Positions 50,296-64,000 of a DNA stretch of 64,000 nucleotides are shown here, one piece after another. Both the position numbers and the translations under genes were made by a program. The notes beneath the pieces were generated by a model that worked only from the letters and a program-made list of their open reading frames with translations, had not been told where the DNA came from and did not search any database. Origin of the DNA: Ramlibacter pinisoli (GTDB lineage: Bacteria > Pseudomonadota > Gammaproteobacteria > Burkholderiales > Burkholderiaceae_C); contig NZ_WSEL01000003.1 in assembly GCF_009758015.1 (NCBI RefSeq), positions 2,384,981-2,448,980 of the forward strand, in the 5' to 3' direction. The number at the start of each line of letters is the position of its first letter. Position 1 is the stretch's first letter.

Positions 50296-50952
50296 TCAGG
50301 TGCCCGGCTGCTTGGTCACGCGCAGGTAGGGCTTGACGGCCTTCCATCCCTGCGGGAACAGCTTCTTGGCGTCGTCGTCGGAGACCGAGCCGGCGATGAT
50401 GACGTCCTCGCCCTGCTTCCAGTTGGCCGGCGTCGCCACCTTGTACTTGGCCGTCAGCTGCATGGAGTCGAGCACGCGCAGGATCTCGTCGAAGTTGCGC
50501 CCGGTGGTCATCGGGTAGGTGAGCATCAGCTTGATCTTCTTGTCGGGGCCGACGATGAAGACCGAGCGCACCGTCTGGTTGGTCGCCGCCGTGCGGCCGT
50601 CGGTGGTGGTGTCCTCGGCCGGCAGCATGTTGTACAGCTTGGAGACCGTGAGGTCGCCGTCGGCGACGATGGGGTAGTTGACCTTGGCGCCCTGCGTCTC
50701 CTCGATGTCGCCCAGCCAGCGGCTGTGGCTGTCGACCGGGTCGACCGACAGGCCGATGAGCTTGGCGCCGCGCTTGGTGAACTCGGGCTCGATGCGCGCC
50801 ATGTAGCCCAGCTCGGTGGTGCAGACCGGCGTGAAGTCCTTGGGATGCGAGAACAGGATCGCCCAGCTGTCGCCGATCCACTGGTGGAAGTCGATCTTGC
50901 CTTGCGTCGTGTCGGCGCTGAAATTCGGGGCGGTGTCGTTGATGCGCAGCAC
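50296..50952 (-). CDS. 1-Cys peroxiredoxin (Prx6 type)
   Basis: This is a 218-residue cytoplasmic thiol peroxidase reducing hydrogen peroxide and organic peroxides. The peroxidatic cysteine is C44 in KDFTPVCTTE, and no other cysteine is present in the protein, so it is a 1-Cys enzyme that needs an external reductant. The long C-terminal part with MTTGRNFDEILRVLDSMQL is typical of the Prx6 subfamily. The start is GTG at 50952 with GGAG six bases upstream. It lies eight bases before rsmB. Confidence 0.93.
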   Translation of the reverse strand: MLRINDTAPNFSADTTQGKIDFHQWIGDSWAILFSHPKDFTPVCTTELGYMARIEPEFTKRGAKLIGLSVDPVDSHSRWLGDIEETQGAKVNYPIVADGDLTVSKLYNMLPAEDTTTDGRTAATNQTVRSVFIVGPDKKIKLMLTYPMTTGRNFDEILRVLDSMQLTAKYKVATPANWKQGEDVIIAGSVSDDDAKKLFPQGWKAVKPYLRVTKQPGT

Positions 50953-51014
50953 GTCAATCTCCTGGGGATGATTCGACAAGGGGCAACGATCATGCGCCGC
51001 CACGCCAGAGCCTG

Positions 51015-51599
51015 TCAAACGGCGGGGCCTTTGGGTGGCGGCAGCGGCGCGATGCCCAGGCCGGGCCGGAAGCCGAACAGCCAGGCGAGCAGCAGCGCCG
51101 GAAACTGGCGGATGGCGGCGTTGTAGTGCGCCACGGCGCGGCTGAAGCGGTCGGCGGCGGCGATGCATTGCAGCGTGACGTGGGTGCGCGCCGCGATCAG
51201 CGCGTCGGGCAGCCGGGGCCCGGCGAGGTCGTGCGCGTCGTCGCGCTCGGCCCGCTCCCACGCGTCGGCAAACACCGCCTGCGCGGCGTCCAGCGCGGCG
51301 ATGCGCCCGGGCTCCAGGGGCTTCTGGCGGGCGGCCGCGAGGCTGGCCGCCAGCTGCGCCGCCGACGCCTGCAGGCCGCCCCAGAACGACGGCCCTTCCC
51401 CCATGAACAGGGACGCCGGCGGCTCCTGGCCGGCCGGCAGCAGCTCATCGACCAGCTGCACCTGGCGGGTGAGCTCGGCATCCAGCACGGCGAAGGCGGC
51501 GTTGGCCTCGCCGCGCAGGCGCACCAGCCGGTTGTAGGCGCCGACGGTCCAGAACAGCAGGACGGCGGCGGCGATCCAGGGGGCAAGCGAGGACGTCAT
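51015..51599 (-). CDS. LemA-like membrane protein
   Basis: This is a 194-residue protein with one N-terminal membrane helix (APWIAAAVLLFWTVGAYN) followed by a helical domain: NRLVRLRGEANAAFAVLDAEL is the LemA family start, and AVAHYNAAIRQFPALLLAWLFGF the conserved end. LemA proteins are envelope-associated with poorly known function. It sits between the peroxiredoxin gene and the rpoC terminator, with its start only eight bases from that hairpin, so a promoter of its own is likely. Confidence 0.85.
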   Translation of the reverse strand: MTSSLAPWIAAAVLLFWTVGAYNRLVRLRGEANAAFAVLDAELTRQVQLVDELLPAGQEPPASLFMGEGPSFWGGLQASAAQLAASLAAARQKPLEPGRIAALDAAQAVFADAWERAERDDAHDLAGPRLPDALIAARTHVTLQCIAAADRFSRAVAHYNAAIRQFPALLLAWLFGFRPGLGIAPLPPPKGPAV

Positions 51600-51606
51600 G
51601 GCATGT

Positions 51607-51644
51607 GAAAACGCCCCGCCCCCGGGGAACCGGGAGCGGGGCGC
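51607..51644 (-). terminator. Terminator of the rplKAJL-rpoBC operon
   Basis: On the minus strand CGCCCCGC pairs with GCGGGGCG, with a further CCGG/CCGG inner pairing, followed by TTTTC. It begins 22 bases after the rpoC stop. Confidence 0.88.
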
Positions 51645-51666
51645 CTAGTTTAGTGAAGCGCGGCGG

Positions 51667-55893
<4,227 letters not shown>

Positions 55894-55912
55894 TGACTCA
55901 ATCCCTTCCTAA

Positions 55913-60025
<4,113 letters not shown>

Positions 60026-60308
60026 GAGATCTCCGGGCTATGAGCTCTTGCGCAACTGACGCGCCGCACCCCGGGCGCGAGGGGCGGCGTTGCTTGGCGG
60101 GTTGGCCACTACCAACCATGGCGGACGGCCGTGCATTGCACACGGCCCGAACCAAGGTCTCTTCTGCAGTCGGGTCAGAAGACACTCGAAAACACTGGGG
60201 GGAACCGCGTATTGTCCCAGTGCTTTCGGGTGCTTTCAGGGCACGCCGCTAGAAGCACCAAAGGCTGGAGGCCCTTTCGGGCACTCCAGCCTCCGTGCGA
60301 AGGAAGGC
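60026..60308 (-). promoter_or_regulatory. rplL-rpoB intergenic region with attenuator-like hairpin
   Basis: This 283-base gap holds no gene. At 60258-60297 GGCTGGAG and CTCCAGCC pair around a GGGC-rich inner stem with a GAAA loop, followed by TTTGG on the minus strand. With so few T residues it is a partial terminator, as the attenuator between rplL and rpoB is known to be in enterics. It would set a lower RNA-polymerase than ribosomal-protein output. The rest shows TGCTTTC repeats (near 60220-60240). Confidence 0.65.
60258..60297 (-). terminator. Partial terminator between rplL and rpoB
   Basis: An 8-bp GGCTGGAG/CTCCAGCC stem with inner GCCC/GGGC pairs and a GAAA loop, then three T. Only a weak T-run, so read-through into rpoB is expected. 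Confidence 0.65.
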
Positions 60309-60689
60309 TTACTTGAGCTCGACCTTGGCGCCGGCGTCTTCCAGCTTCTTCTTGGCCGCCTCGGCGTCGGCCTTGGCGATGGCCTCCTTGACGGCCTTGG
60401 GAGCGCCGTCGACCAGGTCCTTGGCTTCCTTCAGGCCCAGGCCGGTGATCTCGCGCACGGCCTTGATGACCGACACCTTGTTGGCGCCGGCTTCCAGCAG
60501 CATCACGGTGAACTCGGTCTTCTCTTCTGCGGCCGGGGCGGCGGCGCCACCGGCACCACCGGCGGCCGGGGCGGCCATGGCGGCGGCGGACACGCCGAAC
60601 TTCTCTTCGATCGCCTTGACCAGCTCGTTGAGTTCCATGACCGACATGCTGTCCAGCGCGGTCAGGAATGCGTCTTTGTCGAATGCCAT
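60309..60689 (-). CDS. rplL: Ribosomal protein bL12 (L7/L12)
   Basis: This 126-residue acidic stalk protein of the 50S subunit binds translation factors. The N-terminal dimerisation domain ([18 protein letters not shown]) is linked by an Ala/Gly hinge ([18 protein letters not shown]) to the C-terminal domain with [20 protein letters not shown]. It follows rplJ after 36 bases and is expressed in excess over the other proteins. Confidence 0.98.
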   Translation of the reverse strand: MAFDKDAFLTALDSMSVMELNELVKAIEEKFGVSAAAMAAPAAGGAGGAAAPAAEEKTEFTVMLLEAGANKVSVIKAVREITGLGLKEAKDLVDGAPKAVKEAIAKADAEAAKKKLEDAGAKVELK

Positions 60690-60725
60690 TTTTGATTTCC
60701 TAAGGTTGGGTTGACAGGCCGGCGC

Positions 60726-61238
60726 TCAAGCGGCGGCTGCTTCGGTCGTTGCTTCGCCTTTTTTGGCCGCCAGCGCACCCAGCACCACGGCGGTGCGGGA
60801 GATCGGCGACATCAACAGCCCGCACAGCTGGGCCAGCAGCACTTCCCGGGTCGGGATGCTGGCCAGCTGCTTCACGCCGTTGACGTCCAGGGCCTTGCCG
60901 CCGTAGGCGCCGCCGCGGATGACCAGCTTGTCGTTGGTCTTCGCGAAATCGGCCACCACCTTGGCGGCGGCCACAGCGTCCACGGAGAAGCCGTAGATCA
61001 GCGGACCGGTCATCTGGTCGCCGACCACTTCGAAGGCGCTGCCGGCCACAGCACGGCGGGCCAGGGTGTTCTTCAGAACACTCAGGCTGACGCCCTTGCT
61101 GCGCGCGTCGTTGCGCAGTTTCGTCATGTCGGCGACCGTGATGCCGCGGTATTCCGCCATCACCAGCGTTTGAGCTTTAGCGGCGAGCCCGGTCACTTCT
61201 TCGATGACCGCTTGCTTCTCACTGCGATTCAGACTCAA
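60726..61238 (-). CDS. rplJ: Ribosomal protein uL10
   Basis: This 170-residue stalk base protein binds 23S rRNA and carries L7/L12 dimers. The family block [18 protein letters not shown] and [12 protein letters not shown] are visible, and the C-terminal hydrophobic helix (residues 130-160) binds L7/L12. Known autoregulation acts on its own leader, which here is the structured 244-base gap after rplA. Confidence 0.97.
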   Translation of the reverse strand: MSLNRSEKQAVIEEVTGLAAKAQTLVMAEYRGITVADMTKLRNDARSKGVSLSVLKNTLARRAVAGSAFEVVGDQMTGPLIYGFSVDAVAAAKVVADFAKTNDKLVIRGGAYGGKALDVNGVKQLASIPTREVLLAQLCGLLMSPISRTAVVLGALAAKKGEATTEAAAA

Positions 61239-61482
61239 GGTCTACTCCTTCCAATGTGCCGTCGGGTCTGCACCCTGCGGCACGCCTAGTTGCAGCGACC
61301 AACCTCGAGGAAACCTGGGTTCCATCTCGGCGGGATCGCCATCTGCGCTGGCGCCGGCCTTGCGGCCGCAATTAAGCGCATCGCTGCGCGCCAGCGGTCT
61401 CGGATGGCCTGGCGGCCCGGTTCGCACCGGCCCGCCAGCCCACCACACCGGCCCACCCTTGCGGGGCGGGCCGGAATCTCTC
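61239..61482 (-). promoter_or_regulatory. Structured leader of rplJ-rplL
   Basis: This 244-base gap between rplA and rplJ contains several strong stems. The clearest, 61409-61438, pairs CTGGCGG-CCGGT with ACCGG-CCGCCAG around a GNRA-type GCGA loop on the minus strand. Binding of L10(L12)4 to the rplJ leader is the known control in many bacteria; whether this specific stem is the site is not shown. Confidence 0.5.
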
Positions 61483-62184
61483 TCAGCCCTGCGCGACGAG
61501 CGACTGCAGGTCGACCCGGACGCCCACGCCCATGGTCGAGGACACGGCCACCTTGCGCAGGTAGACGCCCTTGCTCGAGGCCGGCTTGGCCTTGTTCAGC
61601 GCGTCGATCAGCGCCGCTAGGTTGCCCTGCAGCTTGTCGGCGTCGAACGAGCGGCGGCCGATCGTGCCGTGGATGATGCCGGCCTTGTCGACGCGGAACT
61701 GCACCTGGCCGGCCTTGGCGTTCTTCACCGCCGTGGCGACGTCCGGGGTCACGGTGCCGACCTTGGGGTTGGGCATCAGGCCGCGCGGGCCCAGGATCTG
61801 GCCCAGCGTGCCGACCACGCGCATCGCGTCGGGGGCGGCGATCACCACGTCGAACGGCATGTCGCCGGCCTTGACTCGAGCGGCCAGGTCGTCCATGCCG
61901 ACCACGTCGGCGCCGGCAGCCTTGGCTTCGTCGGCCTTGGCGCCCTGGGCGAACACGGCCACGCGCTTGGTCTTGCCGGTGCCGTTGGGCATGACGACGG
62001 CGCCACGCACCACCTGGTCGGACTTCTTGGCGTCGATGCCCAGCTGCACGGCCACGTCGATGGACTCATCGAACTTGGCGGTGGCGGCGTCCTTGACGAT
62101 GGTCAGCGCCTCGGACAGGGCGTACAGCTTGTTGCTGTCGACCTTGCCCTGCAGGGCTTTCTGCTTCTTGGTCAGCTTGGCCAT
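61483..62184 (-). CDS. rplA: Ribosomal protein uL1
   Basis: This 233-residue protein forms the L1 stalk near the ribosomal E site. The two-domain fold is seen in [20 protein letters not shown] and [15 protein letters not shown] (the rRNA-contact region). It also represses its own operon through a site in the L11 message in well-studied species. The start follows the rplK stop directly, so the two are translated together. Confidence 0.98.
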   Translation of the reverse strand: MAKLTKKQKALQGKVDSNKLYALSEALTIVKDAATAKFDESIDVAVQLGIDAKKSDQVVRGAVVMPNGTGKTKRVAVFAQGAKADEAKAAGADVVGMDDLAARVKAGDMPFDVVIAAPDAMRVVGTLGQILGPRGLMPNPKVGTVTPDVATAVKNAKAGQVQFRVDKAGIIHGTIGRRSFDADKLQGNLAALIDALNKAKPASSKGVYLRKVAVSSTMGVGVRVDLQSLVAQG

Positions 62185-62616
62185 TTACACACCCTCCACG
62201 GTCACGCCCATCGACCGGGCGGAGCCGGCCAGGGTCTTGACGGCCGCATCGATGCTGGCCGCGTTCATGTCCTTCAGCTTGGTCTTGGCGATCTCCTCGA
62301 GCTGGGCCCGGGTGATCTTGCCGACCTTGTCGGTGTGCGGCTTGGCCGAGCCCTTGTCGAGCTTGATGGCCTTCTTGATCAAGGTGGTCGCCGGCGGCGT
62401 CTTGATGATGAAGGTGAAGCTCTTGTCGGCGTAGGCGGTGATCACCACCGGCAGTGGCAGGCCCGGCTCGACACCCTGGGTCTGGGCGTTGAACGCCTTG
62501 CAGAATTCCATGATGTTGAGGCCGCGCTGGCCCAGGGCCGGGCCGATGGGGGGCGACGGATTGGCCTTGCCAGCCGGCACTTGCAGCTTGACAAAACCGA
62601 CGATTTTCTTCGCCAT
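62185..62616 (-). CDS. rplK: Ribosomal protein uL11
   Basis: This 143-residue protein sits at the GTPase centre. The Pro-rich N-terminal domain begins [20 protein letters not shown], followed by [19 protein letters not shown] and a C-terminal rRNA-binding domain ending [13 protein letters not shown]. Normal length; one base before rplA. 155 bases without an obvious gene separate it from nusG. Confidence 0.98.
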   Translation of the reverse strand: MAKKIVGFVKLQVPAGKANPSPPIGPALGQRGLNIMEFCKAFNAQTQGVEPGLPLPVVITAYADKSFTFIIKTPPATTLIKKAIKLDKGSAKPHTDKVGKITRAQLEEIAKTKLKDMNAASIDAAVKTLAGSARSMGVTVEGV

Positions 62617-62771
62617 GGTTCAGTACTCCTTGCGGGTGATGACGCTTCGGTCGATGGCGACCTCGGCTCCCCGGGGTTGACGGCTCGGACTTGCACTTGG
62701 CCTGTCGCCGAGCCTGGAGGGCGGCAGGCTGCAGGAGGCGGCGCCGCAGCGGCCCGCCCCCGTGGTTCCGG

Positions 62772-63368
62772 TCAGGTCTTCTCGACCTGCGAGAACTCGA
62801 GCTCGACCGGCGTGGCGCGGCCGAAGATGGTGACCGACACGCGGACCTTGCTCTTCTCGTAGTTGACTTCTTCGACCGTGCCGTTGAAGTCGGTAAACGG
62901 GCCGTCCTTGACGCGCACGTACTCGCCCACCACGAACTCGACCTTGTGGCGCGGCTTCTCGACGCCCTCTTCCATCTGGCCCAGGATCTTGGCGACCTCG
63001 TCCTCGGAGATCGGGGCCGGGCGGTTCTTGGCGCCGCCGACGAAGCCGGTGACCTTGTTGGTGTGCTTGACCAGGTGCCAGGTGTCATCGTTCATGATCA
63101 TCTGCACCAGCACGTAGCCCGGGTAGAAGCGGCGCTCGGAGGTGCGCTTCTGGCCGTTCTTGATCTCGACCACTTCCTCGGTGGGCACCAGGATCTCGCC
63201 GAACATGTCCTGCATGCCGGCGCGGGTGATGCGCTCGCGGATGTTGCGCTCGACGGCCTTTTCCATGCCCGAGTACGCGTGCACCACGTACCAGCGCAGG
63301 TCGGGGTTGACCGGCTTGGCGGGCGCCTGGTCGGCGGCGCCGCCCTGGGAGGTTTCGGTGTCGCTCAT
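62772..63368 (-). CDS. nusG: Transcription antitermination factor NusG
   Basis: This 198-residue factor binds RNA polymerase and Rho or S10. The NGN domain has [18 protein letters not shown] and the [14 protein letters not shown] region; the KOW domain is at the C-terminus ([19 protein letters not shown]). An extra 25-residue hydrophilic N-terminal tail ([17 protein letters not shown]) precedes the domain. It starts directly after secE, as usual. Confidence 0.98.
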   Translation of the reverse strand: MSDTETSQGGAADQAPAKPVNPDLRWYVVHAYSGMEKAVERNIRERITRAGMQDMFGEILVPTEEVVEIKNGQKRTSERRFYPGYVLVQMIMNDDTWHLVKHTNKVTGFVGGAKNRPAPISEDEVAKILGQMEEGVEKPRHKVEFVVGEYVRVKDGPFTDFNGTVEEVNYEKSKVRVSVTIFGRATPVELEFSQVEKT

Positions 63369-63752
63369 TTAATGCTTCCAGCCCAGGATCAGGTCGTAGA
63401 AGACCCATTCCAGTGTCTTGTCGGTCAGGAACAGGAACAGGGCCATGATGACCACGAAGCCGAAGACGTAGGCGGTCATCTGGATGGCCTCCTTGCGGCT
63501 CGGCCAGACGACCTTCTTGACTTCCTTCCAGGCGTCGCGGCCGAAGCCGGCGAATTCCTTGCCCGGCTCGGACGACATGAACACCACGAACGCCGCGGCC
63601 AGACCCACCAGCAGCGCGCCCCACTGGGCGATGGCGCCCTGGCGGCCGAGCAGGTAGAAGCCCACGAGGGCGGCGATCACCAGTGCGATCGCGCCACCGA
63701 GCTTGGCCTTGTCGGCGCCGGTGCTGACGGTCTCAACTTGCGAAGTGGCCAT
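63369..63752 (-). CDS. secE: Preprotein translocase subunit SecE
   Basis: This is a 127-residue inner-membrane subunit of the SecYEG channel. Two N-terminal helices (IALVIAALVGFYLL and WGALLVGLAAAFVVFM) precede the conserved amphipathic segment FGRDAWKEVKKVVWPSRKE and the third, essential helix (TAYVFGFVVIMALFLF). This is the three-helix form. It lies between tRNA-Trp and nusG and abuts nusG. Confidence 0.96.
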   Translation of the reverse strand: MATSQVETVSTGADKAKLGGAIALVIAALVGFYLLGRQGAIAQWGALLVGLAAAFVVFMSSEPGKEFAGFGRDAWKEVKKVVWPSRKEAIQMTAYVFGFVVIMALFLFLTDKTLEWVFYDLILGWKH

Positions 63753-63800
63753 GACTGCCGTGTTCCTGCTTCCAAAAATGAACCGCCTTTACAGACGGTG

Positions 63801-63823
63801 AAGCCCGTCGCGCGGACGGGCTT
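63801..63823 (-). other. Hairpin between tRNA-Trp and secE
   Basis: AAGCCCGTC and GACGGGCTT pair perfectly over 9 bp around a 5-base loop. No T-run follows on the minus strand, so it may be an RNA-processing or weak terminator structure between tRNA and secE message. Confidence 0.45.
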
Positions 63824-63847
63824 GGTTCGGTCGGGCGCCACCTCAGG

Positions 63848-63923
63848 TGGCAGGGGCAGTAGGAATCGAACCTACAACCTTCGGTTTTGGAGACCGACGC
63901 TCTGCCAATTGAGCTATACCCCT
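63848..63923 (-). tRNA. tRNA-Trp (anticodon CCA)
   Basis: The 76-base cloverleaf has acceptor AGGGGTA/TGCCCCT, anticodon loop CTCCAAA with CCA, T-arm GTAGG-TTCGATT-CCTAC and encoded CCA. Its place between tuf and secE is the usual one in proteobacteria. Confidence 0.96.
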
Positions 63924-63929
63924 AGACCT

Positions 63930-64000
63930 TTACTCCATGATCTTGGCGACAACGCCGGAGCCGACGGTCTTGCCGCCTTCGCGGATGGCGAAGCGCAGGC
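63930..64000 (-). CDS. tuf: Elongation factor Tu, C-terminal end only
   Basis: The last 22 codons of a minus-strand gene, translating RFAIREGGKTVGSGVVAKIME then stop (TAA at 63930-63932), match the C-terminus of EF-Tu, which brings aminoacyl-tRNA to the ribosome. The rest is beyond the window. The tuf-tRNA-Trp-secE order supports the call. Confidence 0.95.
   Translation of the reverse strand, partial: LRFAIREGGKTVGSGVVAKIME

Overview
The window is typical chromosome of a GC-rich betaproteobacterium of the order Burkholderiales, most likely family Comamonadaceae (Ramlibacter/Variovorax-like). Pointers are a Burkholderia-type trimeric porin, coq7 ubiquinone hydroxylase, an orphan Bug/TctC solute receptor, an NtrY/NtrX pair whose NtrX lacks an AAA+ domain, and the order tuf-tRNA-Trp-secE-nusG-rplKA-rplJL-rpoBC. 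The genus is an inference; there is no rRNA in the window.

Layout. 1-1008 is the 3' part of zwf. 1034-9562 (minus strand) is one long peptide/acyl-amino-acid uptake operon with two substrate receptors, two permeases, two ATPases and an M20 amidohydrolase between the permeases; a DUF3047 lipoprotein and a porin follow upstream. 12013-16280 holds coq7, osmC, a candidate small RNA or attenuator, and a tightly coupled ilvA-cobS-cobC set. 16293-25933 is a type II secretion cluster: gspC alone on the minus strand, then gspG-H-I-J-K-L-M-N-D-E on the plus strand, with no gspF. 25920-34134 is a mixed accessory stretch: two tiny proline-rich genes, a HAD hydrolase/TctC/FAD-oxidoreductase operon, lipoproteins, a cupin gene divergent from a LysR gene, a GH12-like lipoprotein, and a short tandem repeat. 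34167-39669 (minus) is a terminal-oxidase operon whose subunit II carries two cytochrome c domains.

The most interesting region is 40134-45272: a roughly 5.1-kb element inserted in a tRNA-Phe gene, bounded by a perfect 48-bp direct repeat of the tRNA 3' half. It carries a small hypothetical gene, a decayed HUH-type replication gene with two frameshifts, a DUF4224 gene coupled to a tyrosine integrase, and an O-acyltransferase as apparent cargo. Next to attR it has a hairpin that replaces the tRNA terminator.

45321-50952 (minus) runs peroxiredoxin, rsmB, DUF4390, ntrY, ntrX. 51015-51599 is a LemA-like gene. 51667-64000 (minus) is the core rpoC-rpoB-rplL-rplJ-rplA-rplK-nusG-secE-tRNA-Trp-tuf block, with tuf cut by the window edge.
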